Assembly: GCA_003999685.1 (NCBI GenBank)
Contig: CP021220.1
Span: forward strand, 3,224,001-3,288,000
DNA length: 64,000 nucleotides
Source: Taiwanofungus camphoratus
Lineage: Eukaryota > Basidiomycota > Agaricomycetes > Polyporales > Taiwanofungaceae
Reading direction: 5' to 3'
A program made the translations under genes and the position numbers. This document shows positions 10,436-23,737 of this stretch, piece by piece. Positions within the stretch are counted from its first letter, which is position 1. Every line of letters starts with the position of its first letter. Under the pieces are notes generated by a model. That model did not search any database. It worked only from the letters and a program-made list of their open reading frames with translations, and was not told where the DNA came from.

Positions 10436-13400
10436 TTAGCGCTGACCTCGTTCAAATACCGCAGACCGGGACGATACAACTCGGGGAGCCTGGGTAGGAA
10501 CACTCCTAATCTTGCCTAACCAACCCCTCCTCGCCGTCTTCGCTGTCTGCATGTCTGCATGAGGGCGTGGATTGTTTGTCACATCCGCAATAGCAGCAGG
10601 CAACGGTGCTCCAGTGGTAGCCCTTCTCGTGGGTGATGAATGAGCAGGAACTGAGTTGCTCGAGTGATTGCGGACGGGAGTAAACCCTGTCCGCACGGTA
10701 TGCAGGGCTCTGCGAATGCGGGGCGTCGTACTTTCTACGCTAGGCACGCTGTCGGTCGTGAAGCCTTGAGGCGGTATACTTTCACAATCTTCAAAATCAT
10801 CGGGTGCCCGACGCTTCATTCCCACTGACGACGAAGACGACGAAGACGAAGAGCTAACAAGGATTGATGACTGCATGGGTTGCGAAATCACACGTTTGGA
10901 CTCGGGCGTACGGGCTCTGAATACTGGGGGTTGAGGTACCCGCACTTCGGGCGTCTTAGGCCTCGGTAACGCTGATGATCCGGACGCCAGTTTCGAATGG
11001 GTGTTACTTGTAGGAGTCGTCGGCGTGTACACAGGGAGTGAAGGGACAGGAGGAGCTGACGTGCAGGAAGGCGTGATAGAACTGGAGGCGGTGTGTTGCG
11101 TCGGAGGCACTGTCCTAGTCGATGCAGAGCACGATGTCGGGTTCGTCCCGCTGCTCGCCGTTAGCTTGATTTGCAAACTGTGCACTTTTCTGCTGAGTGT
11201 CTCAACCTTACTCGTGAGCTTCTTCTTTTCCTTCAGCATCCTGTGGTGCACCATAATGTCAGGGGAACGGCCATAACCCTAAAAATCAGCTACTTACTCA
11301 ATGAAACGATCGTCATTTTCCTCAATCTCCAGACATTTGTTCCGCAAGAGGTCCTCCATCTCTAAGTTCCGCTCCTCAAGTTCTGCGATCTTGTCCTCAA
11401 GTTTGGGGTTCGCTCGCAAAGAGCTGAGATTTCGACGAAGAGCCGCTAGTGTTTGTTCATGTTGGATTTCTCGCATTGACAGATTTACCTCCGCAACTTT
11501 GCAAGCCTTCTCAGAGCGCAGATAGCTTCCACGAGCATCTTCGAGGTCTTGTGTAAGGGTGGCGATCTGATGTTCGCTGTGGAATGTCACATTAACTAGA
11601 AATTTAATGAAAGAAATGAACACCAGATCACTACCTGTCTTTCAGTTGACTCTCTAAGAATCGCTGCAATGATTTCGACTTTTGGATCTCGGCTTCTAAA
11701 TTGGTGATGTCAAACTGGAGATTAGTCTTCTCATCCTGCAAAGCTTGCAGAGATGCGTTCGCCTGGTTTAGTTGTATGCGAACGGTAGAAAGCTCTTTAG
11801 CGAGCTTTTCCTGGGTCACTTCTGCATTCACCCGTTTTTCGTTGGCGAGTTGGATTTCTAACTCATGATTCCTCTGGTTACGAGTATGTAGCTCTATCTC
11901 TGCCTGTAACTTTGCCTTGAGAAATTCTGCTTCTTCAGTGGTGGACCCCAGACGGTTCTCGAGCTGCTCCTTGGCACAAAGTGACTCCTGTGAAAGCTCT
12001 CCGTGTCGTTTATCAAGCGCAGCATGAGCATTCTTTACTTCCTCCAATTCTGCATTCGTTAGGTCCAAGCAATTTTGCATTATCTTGAGTTCGTTTTGAT
12101 GATCGACCTGCCACCGGTTTAGCTGGATTTGGAGATCATCATAGTCCTGTGTTTTCTGTTCAAGTATCACAGAAATCTTGTCTAACTGTTCAATGGTATG
12201 CTGATGCTGGATCTTGAACTCGCTATGCGCCTTAGCAGCTTCCTCAAAATCGGTCGCAGAAGATTCCAACTGTTTTTGGAGACTACGCAGCTCTGATTCA
12301 TATTGAACCTGAGCTTGAGCAAACTTGTCCTCAGTCGTATCTTTCGTCTGCAGTGCCGCAGTAACTTCTGCCAACTTCTTTTCTAGTTCCTGTTTCGACT
12401 GAACTAGGTCGGCTTCACTTTGACCGTGTGACGCTACGGTGCTATCATGAAGCCGACGTGTCTCTTGCAGCTCAGCACTGATTTGCTCCAAGTGCCTTTG
12501 CCGCGACTCGATCTCCTCACGATATGTAGTGTGGATGCGTTCAAGTTCACCGCGTAGATCGGTCTCTGCTTCCGACCGAGTCGTGTCTACGGCGAGTCGA
12601 CTACGAAGCTCCTCGTTTGCTTGTGTGAGCGTGTCCATCTCTTGTTGATGTTGACGTTCCATTTCAGCACTGACTAATTGAAGACCTCCCAGCTTCTTCT
12701 CGAGATCTGCCTTCTGCTCCGAGAAACGCATAGCCGCATCAATCTGAGCCTGCTCATGATGTTGACGTAGGATCTCAAGTTGGCGTTGCAGAGCATCCAC
12801 GTCAGCGAGTTTGTCCTGAAGAGTTTGTTGCAATAATTCCATTTGCGCTTGTGTCGCGAGTCTCGCCTCTTCGTTAGAACGCCGGGAGGAAATTGATTCT
12901 TTAAACGCACTGTGGATCACAGCAAGGGTAAGGGTAGCCTGTCTAGCCTCATTCGTGACACAATCCATTTCGTCTTGTAGGGATAGCAGGAGTTGAGTCT
13001 TGTGTTCGACAAGGTTCTTCGCACTTTCGCGCTCTTCTTGCAGCTGGGTCATTTGTTCGACAAGGTGAATTCTGTCTGCTTCGACAACACGGAGTTCTGC
13101 CTGTGCATCATCTAGCTGACTTTTGTGCTCCGTATTTTGTGCCAACACTGCTTGTATTTCATCCTCGGCGCGCCCCTGACTTGCAATAGCGGCCGATGCG
13201 GCCGCAGTCAGTCTATCCCTCTCCTGTTCCGAGATCTCCATCTTCTCCTCTAGCTCTTCACACTTCCTCAACGCTTCGTCCCTCTCCTCTCTCGTCATCT
13301 TGCAATCATCGACCATCGCTTCTTTCTCCCCCAGTACAACTTCCAATTCAGCTGTCATCTCCGCGACGCGTTCCTCCTGCAAGCGCAAGTTTGTCTCCAG

Positions 13401-15634
13401 TCGCTTAATATCGTGTTGGTGCACGCCAATCTGCTCAGTCCTCCTGAGCACACGCTGCTCAAGAGCCTCGATTTGCTCGCGCAGAGCTCGCGTAGCCTCT
13501 CCATTGGACATTGCGCACAGCTGCTGTCCATATCTAGTATCAGCCTCCACGAGCTCCTTGCGCGCATCTTGTAGGTCCTGCTCTGTATGCTTGAGCTGCA
13601 AAGCTAGAGTGTCTCGCTGCGCCTCAGCGTCTGTGAGTGCCCGCGAGATGTCCTCGACCTGTACTTCCGCCTGAGCCAGGGCTCCACCCGCTGCCTCGTG
13701 TGCTCTGCGTTCTCGCAAAGTCTCCTCTTCCAGATGCTCAACGGTGCGCTTCAATGCGGAGACCTGTGATTCGGTTGCTTCTAGGCTTTGCGTAATGTTG
13801 GCCAGCGACATCTGTGTCTCGCGAACTTGAGTTTCTCTCGCTTGTAAAGATGTTCTAGCATCGTCTAGCCTACTACGAGCATTAGCTAGGTCTTCCATTA
13901 AGCCGTTGATCAGAGCAAGATCATCTCTGCGCTGAGACTCTACATGATCGATGACAACAGCGAGAGCTGTCGCAGCAAGTCCGCAGTGCGCAAACCGTCT
14001 TTCGATATCCTCTCGTTGGACCAACTTGGCTTGAAGTACCTCGGCTCGTTCCTGCCGTTTGTGATTGTTCAGACTCGTGGACGAAGTAAGAGTTGTGGCA
14101 ACAATGAGCTTTGCCTGAAGATCTTCCATAGCGAATCTGCTCTCGGCCTTCACGAAGTCCAGGTCTCGTCGGAGCTGGTCCCGTTCCCCGCGCAATCGTT
14201 CAATTATGCTCATGAGACGCTGTACAGTCTCCGCTGTCTCTGCTTCCGAGCTTGAAGAAGCGGTTTCGATGCTTGCTGTAGCGATTGTTCTACTTTCGAG
14301 CTCTCTGTGCGACACGGTCAAAAAAGAGGGCATAATATAGACTTGAGAACATACTTGATCTTAGTTCTCGCGTCATCGAATTGCTTCCGCAGATCCAAGG
14401 CTTCTCGGCGCTGTTCATCCCGTTCATCGAGTGCCTCCTCCTTCTCCTTCACCAGCTCCTCTAATCTGGCGTCGCTGTCTTCTACCTTTCTCTTTTCCGC
14501 TTCCATCGTCGCGAGAGTCCGGTCTAACTCCTCCTTCATGAGGTGCATGTCCTTCTTGTGACCTCCGACGATGCGTGCTAGTTCGCTCTCCAAAGCCGTA
14601 ACCCTTTTCTCCTCGTCTTCTAACCTCTCCAGCAGGTCCTTCTCTCTTGTCGCAGCATCTTCCATTCCTGCCGTCCCATTGAGAGCCTTCAGGTCTTCTT
14701 CCCGTTCCTCTAACGTAGCTCGAAGCTCATCCAGCTGTCTATACAATCGTCTCTCCATTGCGTTCTTCTCGTTCTCGACTTGCACCAAAATATTCTGTGT
14801 GCGACTAAGGCGGTCTGAAACAGCATGGAATTCGGACTCCTGTTGCGCAAAACGAGTCCGCAGGTCAGCAGCTTCGTGCTCGAGAGCTGTCGCGCGGAAC
14901 GTGGAGACAGACGATGAGCGTTTCCGTCCTTTGGAACTAGCCGCACCTGCGCTTTGGCCACAGCGGACAAGCGCCTGTTCTTTCTGCTGCATTGCCTCCA
15001 GCTGCAGCTGTAATTCCCGGACGTGAGCGTGAAGCGCCTCGTTATCTCGCCCAAGTTTAATCTTGTCAGCGCTCGAAGTGTCTGCACTGGCGGAGAGCAT
15101 ATCGAGCGTGGCATGTAGCTCGCGAGCTGTTTGTTCTGAAGATTGAATTTTCTGACGTGCAATAGCAAGTGCATTCTCAGTATTTTGGCGTGTAAGACGC
15201 TCATTTTGCAGTTCTTCGCTGCGCTTGGTTAGGATAGCCTCGAGTTCAAGAGCGCGATCAGCTTCACGGCGAAGCTGTATAATAAAAATTATATCAGAAA
15301 AAGAGCGTTTTTCCATATGAGAGAGTAAAAACATCTGCCAGACGACAGCTTGAGGTGAAAGGGTGCAGACGGCCATGTTGTCCACAGAGTTCATGACAAA
15401 TGCTGAGCGACGTGCCTTATCATGTAGGTCGTTGAAAGCTAACTTGAAATCCTTGAACTCTTCCTCTTGTTTATGAAGCTGGCTATTTAACGTTATATAC
15501 TGTGCATCTACTATATATTAGCACGATGAGACGAAACAACACCGAGCAGAACCGGTACCTTTGGTGCGCAATTGTTCCTTGAGAGCTTGAACTTCATCGG
15601 AGTCATGTTTATCACCAATTCCCCAAGTCGACAT
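10436..15634 (-). CDS. Very long coiled-coil protein, function unknown
   Basis: Four or five exons on the minus strand give a protein of about 1,650 residues. It starts MSTWGIGDKHDSDEVQALKE, then has over 1,300 residues of nearly unbroken heptad-type coiled coil rich in Glu, Gln, Leu, Arg and Lys (main exon about 14320-11631, 900 codons). A short bridging exon (11623-11294) leads to a C-terminal 270-residue tail (11254-10436) that is Ser/Thr/Pro-rich and basic, with a run of nine Ser near 10840 encoded by a GAC/GAA-type repeat, and ends WLGKIRSVPTQAPRVVSSRS. Tethers, spindle or septum scaffolds and myosin-like proteins have this shape; no diagnostic domain lets me choose. The first exons (15634-15280) are joined by short introns. 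It shares a 224-base divergent promoter with the SRO7-like gene. Confidence 0.75.
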
Positions 15635-15857
15635 GATGCCAGCAAGGTTGAGCTGGCTGAGGAGAAAAGCAGTGATTACTTGCGAGAGCGTCTACAATAA
15701 GGAGGTTTGTAGACGCCTGTACGAACTTGAACACAGACGCCAGTTGCACGTGATCGTGTTGTGGCCACTTTCACGTGGCGCGGCGCACGCTCTCACTGGC
15801 AATTGCAAGGCGACGACTTACAGCCTAGGAAGAAGATCACCTAGATATCGAATACAC
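15635..15857. promoter_or_regulatory. Divergent promoter, coiled-coil gene / SRO7-like gene
   Basis: The two start codons face away from each other 224 bases apart, so both transcripts must start from this interval or from upstream exons. No strong TATA box is visible. The inference is from spacing alone. Confidence 0.45.
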
Positions 15858-18800
15858 ATGCTGTTCAAGCATGAAAAAGAATACATGGACTTATCCATGG
15901 AGCTCTCTGACCCCCTTGATTGGCAGGCAGGGACTCTGAAAACACTGAAATATCATCTTGATACAACTGTCCTTGCTGTAGAGCCAATATCTGGTCTCCT
16001 TGCGACCGGTGCGTCCGACATTGTGTATGGGAATATCTTATATATATCACTGTGACCACTGTGCTAGGTAATACCAAGGGCGAAATCTCTCTTTATGGCT
16101 CGCCAGGGGCCGAATGCAAGCTAGTCATCTCCGATCCACCCGGCACCCGTATCAACTTCTTGTATTTTGCCGTGTCTGTCTTCAAGCTTCTTTGCGTTGG
16201 TTGGCTGCATTGCCTACAAGTCTTGATTTTCGCTGATTCCCAATTCAAGACGAGCACAATCGCCTACACATCTGGGACCTCACAGCTTTGGGCAGACCAA
16301 AGCTCCAGAAGATTGTTAATTTCTCCCATTCTATAAAGTAGTGATTTCAATCATTCTACATCACTGAACTCTGAAATAGATATATATGTTTTCCAGCTGC
16401 CTGGCCACATCACCATCCCACACTCATGTCTGTGCTCCTTCCATTGTTGCATGTTCTCTGAGCTTCATTTCCACTCGAGATAGGCACTTATAGCACTCGC
16501 AAACGGCGAGATCAAACTATATGACCTTATGTGTCTTCGGATCTCGCCCTACTTAGTGCCAAACCTTTGGGTGCTTTACGAAGAGAAGACGCTCGCAAGT
16601 GGCATGCCTGCTCTACCAAACCCTGACTCGTATGCTACCAAATTGTCTTTTATCTTGGTAGTCTGTACTGAAGCAAACTAACGAGAGGTTACCAGACAAG
16701 TTATCGTGGACCTCGTTATTCACCCGAGAGACCTCAACCTCTTGTTTATTGCGTATGGAGGTGCGAAACATGACGATTTCATCGCCAGATAATATCTCAT
16801 TTTTACATGATATGCATCACTCTAGGAGGTGTAATTCTGTCTGATCTCGTACGTATCATAAAGTAGCTCTCGATTCGGTCCCTCATTTTGAACTACGGCT
16901 AGAAACAACGCAATACGGTGCGAGCGTATGAACTCACCTTGCACCCTGGCGCTCCTGGAGGGGGAGGATACTACAGCCCTGTGAGATCGTCTCTTCCCTT
17001 CGTGACCACAAACGTTCATTGAAGGAGCGGCTTGAATAGGATATCTTACTTCCTCGTCGCCCCTCAGTTACGGCACTGGCCATCCATCCCTCCGGACATC
17101 TCCTCGCAGTGGGACACGCAGACGGAAGTATTGCTTTCTGGGCACTAGAAGACGAGGAACATCCACTAATTGTCCGCCTCCTCGACAGTGCGGACGATGA
17201 AGACGTTAGCGTCGTCGAGGTGACTAAGCTCGAGGCAGCCCTAGTTTCAGGCCAACCTCCTCAGGGACGGCATCCGGACGCACGTGAACCGATCTTCAAG
17301 CTTTCCTGGAGCGGCTTTCCCAATTCCTCTGATCCACGTGGAGGCGATACTGTCCTCACAGTTCTGGGTGGTCTCACAAGTGATTCACCCACGGGAGTTA
17401 CCACGCTTTTACTTCCACCCCTTAGTCCACCTGCACCTCCGTCGCCATCTGCTTCGTCCTCCAAAACAATAGTACAGCCTGACCTTCACCCTGATGTACG
17501 AGCAGCGATGCGCGTCTCTCTCAATCCGCGTGACTCGCGCACGTATCCTACACCTGGCCCGGCTCAGGATTTTTACCTTCTTCCTCGCGCTAACCCTCAC
17601 TTTAGCGGGACGTGGGATGCTCAAGCTATCCTTCTCATCTCTGACTCCGGTCCTAGTAATGTGGAGCAAATGCGCGTGGTGGCAGGGTACGAATTTCCTC
17701 CCCCTGCATTCCTGGCATCGCCAGCACTGCACTCGGATGGATCTCCTTCGTCAAAGCCCGCCCCTGCAGGTAGTAGTGGTAAAACAGATGTGGAAGAAGA
17801 CCCAACCGCCACCCTTACTGAGGAGCTGGCATCAACTCTCGAAACTATGACACTCTCTGCAGAACCGCGGTCGTTGCTTCTTCCGTCTCCTTTTTGGAAT
17901 GTGCTAGGAAGCACGCTGGTGAATGTAGAGCGCGATGCCTACGAGCTTCTCGTTCGTGATAAAGATGAAGTCAATGACATACTACCTATTAGGGGAGGCA
18001 TGGGCTGGGTGGATGATACGGAAGGGCAAATGAAGCTAACGAAGGTGAAACAGATTCCTCATAATCCTCATCAACTATCATAGACTGACCGCAAGGCAGT
18101 TTCAACCACGTCGCATTCTGATCACTCATCATTCTGGCTGCATCGTCCACTTCCAAGATATCAGCTCTCAACTTCTCGTTAGCTCGATGGATGCACCTCT
18201 GCACGACTCATTCCCGAGTCCTCTTCCTATGCTGACATTAGAGCTCGAGCCCGTGCTTCTAGACCCATCTCTCCATTCGTCTCCTTCATATCCTTCAACC
18301 CATGTGTCTACAGGCTCAATACTTTCAGACAATGGAAGGGATGAAGATGGGGACTCGGAAAATACACAAATTGCTTCCGTCTACCTAGCATCCCAATCAC
18401 TGGAGTGTGTTACTGTTCTGACAAATGGCACATTACTCTTGTACAGACTAGATATGGGAGACACAGATTCCTCCAACTTTCGCAAACACCTTCCTGACGA
18501 GGAACTAGTATCTCTTGAGCACATCGCAGTACGCAGTGGACTGCGATATCGTCCCTGCCTTGGAGTCAGGACAAGCAAAGGGCGGGTGAGTGCTTGCGCA
18601 CTGTCAGACGTTGGTAGGTCGCATGTGCAGCATATGCACACCTTTAGGTAACCTGATTGATTCAGGCTTCTTGGCCGTCGCGTTTACCTCTGGGGCGCTT
18701 TTTATCCTCGACCTACGAGGCCCGCGCATTATGCTGCGCAATACTCCGTCTTCGAACGGGGATAAGCCATCTTTCCTCTATCATTCGCATGAACCTGACC

Positions 18801-20336
18801 CTATTATTTGTCTTACGTGGGCGGTGTGTCCAACGGCCTCAGGTACGCAATCTCTGTTTTATTCGAAGTCCCAAAGGTGCTGATTGGAATTGAGTGCGCC
18901 CACAGACCCAGTCCTTTACATTCGTCTCATTGCTGCAGCCAAGTCAGGATCCACCCTCATTTACACTCTGACGCGTGCTACAGACGGCATCTGGACAGTC
19001 GCTGACACCTCGGAGGCAGCAGAGGCTCCGGCGCGGCCTATCCCTGGCGGCTCTTTCGTATTAGATGCAAAGTCTGGCATGCGGTGTCGTGTAGACCGTC
19101 AAGGACTTGCGACTATAATCGGGAATGGTGGCAGCGATATGGACGAAAGGGGGAGAGTAGAAAGTCCAGGGAAGAGAAAAGGATGCATATGGGTATGTGC
19201 GGGGGCTAAGGGTGTCCGATGTATTGCAGACGTAACGGGGGAACGCATTGCCAAAGCGGATTGGGGAAGCAAGATGGGCACAGTAAAGCACGTAGAGGTC
19301 ATCGAGAAGAATGGTGAGCGAGGCTGTGCTTGTACTCTTGCCGCGGTGAATGGTGTCCTGATACAACTTCATATCTAGGTGCTTGTGCCCTAGTTGTCTT
19401 CACGGAACATGCGGAGGTGCACGTCTATTCCCTACCTTTCCTTGAACATATGCACGCGCTCCAACTGCCCCACTCCTTGACCTCTGACTCGTAAGTGTCT
19501 CAGTCCTGCTGTCTCATAACTTGCCTCGTACCTTTTCTTTAGGCACCTAACAACAGACACCTCCGGAGATTTCATCTCCCACAGCTTCCATCCCTCCGGT
19601 GTGGCTCAGTTTACGCACTACAGCACAGTATTTGCGATACGGCGCACCGCACCATACGCTAGCCCCCTCGTCGACCTTACACGCGGGCGGGGCGCCGTGC
19701 CGCCACAGCCATCACTGGTGTCACTCGCACCACAGTCAGTTCTCGGCTCGTGGCTGGGATACCTCGGGCGGGGGACCGCAGGTGGCGCAGAAATCGACGC
19801 GCTCCGTAAGCACCATCGCGCCATCTACTAATCCACTCCACCCTGATCGCATCCTTTTCACACCGCTTTTGACGCATGTGTCTACAGTGGCGGGCCCGGA
19901 CAGACCCGCGCCGCCGCCTGCCACACAAGCTCGGCCGGCGATGAATGCTCGCGGTTCGGGCTCGAAGGACGCGCTTGGCGGCACTGGTGCTTCGTCCGTC
20001 CAGGCCGCTTCGGCGTCGGTGTCGAGTGGCGTAAGCGACCTATACAACAGGCTGGGAACGGCGCTCGCCGAGCGAGGGTGCGTAATGCGGATTCTGACTG
20101 GCTGATATGTACAGCACGTATACTAATCGAAATACTGTTCTGTATATGTAGGCAGATGCTCGGCGACCTCGAGGAGTCCTTCAATTCGCTTGAGCAAGGC
20201 AGCAAGAACATGGCGGCCCAGGTACGTTGAACATATTTCTCCTTCAGAGCCGTGTGGGCTGTGTGTTGATCAGTATGATGTACAGGCACAGAAGTTGGCT
20301 GCTCAACAGACGGCGAAGAAGTGGTTCCAATTTTGA
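15858..20336 (+). CDS. SRO7: Lgl/tomosyn/Sro7 family protein, WD40 with C-terminal R-SNARE motif
   Basis: Binds plasma-membrane SNAREs and Rab/exocyst factors in polarised exocytosis (known for yeast Sro7 and animal tomosyn). The N-terminus reads DPLDWQAGTLKTLKYHLDTT, then AVEPISGLLATG and KGEISLYGSPGAECKLVISD, the first WD40 blade typical of this family. Later blades include HPSGHLLAVGHADGSIAFWA (about 17090-17150) and a long middle exon with Pro/Ser-rich loops (17109-18083). The C-terminus, after an intron at about 20080-20151, reads YNRLGTALAERGQMLGDLEE and SFNSLEQGSKNMAAQAQKLA, ending KKWFQF. It aligns with R-SNARE motifs with Arg at the zero layer. About 1,050-1,100 residues and 15 or more introns. 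The start is the ATG of MLFKHEKEY; upstream in-frame codons lie in the divergent promoter. Confidence 0.9.
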
Positions 20337-20571
20337 CGTGCATATGCTTCACAAGGAGACATGGAAGATGAAGATCGCGTTTCACCACAGCCTTCACGAT
20401 TCTCCCCCTCATATTCATTTGCTTGCCGAGAGTACAAACACTGTCGAAATACAAACGAATATGGCGTACTACCTTGCGATCATTGCATGTACTACTGATA
20501 CTGTACACTGAGTGCTTCCCTGTAATCATACAACATCTCTTCTTTCTATACCCGTCTGCCTAATTCATTTA

Positions 20572-21405
20572 TCACTGATTCTTGGTCTTGGGGGGCTCCT
20601 GGCTGACGAACATTCCAGTTATGCCAGCGGTTAACTTCTTTCTTTGTTCGTTGAGCAGGCCCAGGAAGCCATCCTCCCGCGTGGTCTGTCGCTTGTGGTC
20701 CCATTCCTCGGTGTGCCGTGTGACCCGATGGGCGTCATTCGTCTGCAAAGTGAGCAAAGAATTCACCGTCTGCGAATTATCAGCGCAATTGTGCGTGATT
20801 TGTGATGAGGCATGGAAGCACATGCCGAGACGCGGGCGAGTACGTACCGCAGTGGGAGAGCTGGTTGGGTTTCGATAGTACGCGACGTCCTGGTCGATCA
20901 GAATTGTGCTCTTTGGTACGGAGGGTGGGTTCTCGAGGACCCGCAACTGGGTTATTTCGGCGCGAGGGAAGATCTGCAGGTCACGCGTGCGCATATATAC
21001 ACGAGTCTGAATTGTGTAGGAGCAGACCTTCACGAGACCATTAAATTGTTCTCGGATGGACTTGATACCTTCTGCAATTCCTACGGGGTCATGAAACACG
21101 GCATCGTGGGTATAGATTTCGTATGTGTTCTAGAAGGGGATGGGCGACAATGGTATCAGATGGGTGGCGGCAGTAGACGATATGCGGAATCTGAATACCT
21201 CAGACGGTCTGCAGGTATATAGCTATGATGACAACAGAAGTGATGTATATTCCGTCTATTTCCACGGATGTTAGCAAAAGGATACCTCTTTGATGCTTTG
21301 AATGATCGTGTCCTCATGAGGCTGCGCACTTCTCTCCTTGAGGCACTTAGTTTCACTTGGCGTCAGACCGGATGCGTTCGGTGCTTCACATTTGTTCGAT
21401 GACAT
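20572..21405 (-). CDS. Small NTF2-like (SnoaL-type fold) protein
   Basis: Four exons give about 165 residues: MSSNKCEAPNASGLTPSETK with CLKERSAQPHEDTIIQSIKE, then YTHDAVFHDPVGIAEGIKSI with REQFNGLVK, then IFPRAEITQLRVLENPP with STILIDQDVAYYRNP, and finally TVNSLLTLQTNDAHRVTRHT with EEWDHKRQTTREDGFLGLLN. The layout (an N-terminal helix, a HDPVG-type cone segment, a WDHK-type strand near the end) is that of a conserved uncharacterised family in agaricomycetes with a probable NTF2-like fold; the fold is inferred. No signal peptide. Function unknown. It converges with the SRO7-like gene, 236 bases apart. The start is the ATG at 21405; frames further upstream have no family similarity. Confidence 0.78.
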
Positions 21406-23662
21406 TCTTAATAAAGCCTGTCTACTGGGAGCCACTGGAGTACGGATGCCTACAGCGAAGTGATGAGGGAAAGATCTAAGAGGTATATCATGACAGTTGG
21501 CAGGCTCGAGTGCTGATATAGGTATCGGGTAGTCTCGGGGCGCGAAAAAGACAGGCGCAGAGCTGTATATGACAGCGGACAAACACGGGGAGCATCGTAG
21601 GTGGCAGAGAGCGGGGGAGGCGGGGCAGCAGGCGCACTCAGGCTGCTGAGAGTATGAGACACGAAAATGCCGTCACCGATGCATTTAATCACGTGCCTTC
21701 AGATCATGTGAGCACAGATAAGATCCTCTGGGAGATCACGATCGTATACCCCCAGGCTCAGCGACAGCCATGTTCCTCCTAGTCCTCGTCGAGAATAATT
21801 TGCAAGACATATCTCCTCTGCTGCCCATATGCTCGCTCTGAAACACCCATCAAAGCACTGCTTGTGCCTATGTCGTGGCATCAGCAGGCTCCTCGTTTGT
21901 TTGGACTGGTGTGATGCTTGCTCCGAAATTCGTAGCATGCGTACGCATGCTTTATTCCCATCGTAAACAATTATGTGTCGGCTGGCTCCCCGTTCTTGTT
22001 CTCGCCAGCTAAAGCTGCACATGCAATCCTCTGCCGAGCGTGCACGGCAATGATGTAGGTGGAAGGGGACATGTCGTCAGTGCCTCTGTCCACGGACACG
22101 GAATGAGGTCATTTTGGCATTCATGTGTGCGAGGTAGTGCGACCAACGTGGTTAGTTGCGTTTTCTGCCTCTATCTACGATGGTTCCCCGGATCACAGCT
22201 CAATTATTAGATGAGCATCGACCACCGGCAGTCGTGAAAGACCCACACATCCCGAGGATGCGGGACCTAGTGTCCGAGATTGCGGGACCGTCACCCCGAT
22301 CAGGAGGGTTCCAGGCAAAGACACACGAGTCTGCACGACGGACCCTGTATCGCTTGACTTCGGCTATTTTTCAAGCAATGAAATCCCCCTCCTCGAGTGA
22401 GCCTGTGTAGAAGGCCATGGGATGCAGTGAGTGCCTTTCCGCGAGGTTGCATTGCAGATAGTGGAGGGTGTGTTACGTAAAGTCTAGGGCTGCGTCGGTT
22501 CATTAAATATCTTGTATTGCATACTCATTGGTTGTCTTAATTGTAATATCGGAGGGGTTCAAGCTCAATGCACAGCTTATATCATCGCCGCTACGCATTG
22601 CGGGTCGGCTTACCTTTGTGGTGACATTCCGGATATAGCAACTTGAAGCACGTAGCCACGTGGTAGCGTACTGCTTTCTTTGACAGGCATTTGATTGCGC
22701 GCTTGTTTCTGTCTTCCGCACTGTTGTGATCTGAACAACCTCTTCACCCGTGGCAACCCGCGCAGCGATGTTACTATCAATTCAAACCACTTGCTTGCGC
22801 AATTCTCTCGCCAAATCCTGCGTTATTGGCCACAATATGATGCGATGAAGTTGTTGCTCAGCCCCATCATGCATGTCAGTCGGTGTATTTTTTCAGGCTG
22901 TGTCTGGATCATATGCACTTCCTTCTTGCATATGCCTGTCCGAAGAAGACATATTATTCTTATGAACGTTGTTGGATGCCGAATTGGGCGAGATGTTGTT
23001 CAATTATTTTTGGCTCATGAGATTTGCATGTGTGCGTGATTTTCGATAATTGTATCTGCTGACCTGCGGGACCCCAGCATCCACACTGTCGACCGCATGC
23101 AGGCTGCCTACGGATTACAGCCTCTTGAGCTCTTATCATCCTCACAATTGGTAGAAGTATATCCGTTCAGACGCCTGTAGCAGGTAACATATTTGCTCAA
23201 TGTCATGAGCACAGCAGCTGCCACATTCTTGTTCTCGGAAGGCGGTCTGGATACCGCGGCATTCGGATAAGGTTGTTACCGTAGAAAGCACCTCCGCAAC
23301 CGCGCGACTTTCAATTGCCTTGAACCGCTCGCCCTATCTTGCTTAGACCGCATGGGCTTACCCTATATCTCCAGCCGGATCTTTTGTCGCCGACATCATT
23401 CAAAGAAGTATGACCAGCGGCTGCCGGACTCGTCTATCGAACCTGCCTTGCGGACCCACATCTTTTCCCAGATGCGCGCGAGCTTCTCTAGTCTGCCCCA
23501 CGAGCTAGTACTGAAACTGCCTCCCCTTCGGGGTCCTGTTGCCATGTGCATCCGAGGCTCAGTAGAGCTGCAGGACGATGTGCCCATCAGAGCACCCAAG
23601 AACACCATAGAACACTCAAAGCGCGACATCGCCGGCCTGCTTCCGCGCGAACGCGTCGCGAT
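21406..23662. other. Intergenic, 2.2 kb
   Basis: Contains frames such as 22156-22410 (84 codons, plus) and 22022-21699 (107 codons, minus) with no recognised domain, codon pattern or splice support. No repeat was recognised. The right end is the promoter of the aspartic protease. Confidence 0.4.
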
Positions 23663-23671
23663 GCATAAAAG
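23663..23671 (+). promoter_or_regulatory. TATA-like box of the aspartic protease gene
   Basis: The element GCATAAAAG lies about 67 bases upstream of the ATG at 23738, a usual spacing for a strongly expressed fungal secreted-enzyme gene. Confidence 0.5.
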
Positions 23672-23737
23672 CCCGCGCGAATGCCTCCCATTAGCCCCAG
23701 TGTTTCGAGCCCGAACTGCACATCCGCATCCTCCGCC

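Noticed and set aside
22156-22410. 84-codon plus frame in the 21.4-23.7 kb gap
   Set aside because: No homology signature, no promoter and no splice-supported extension.
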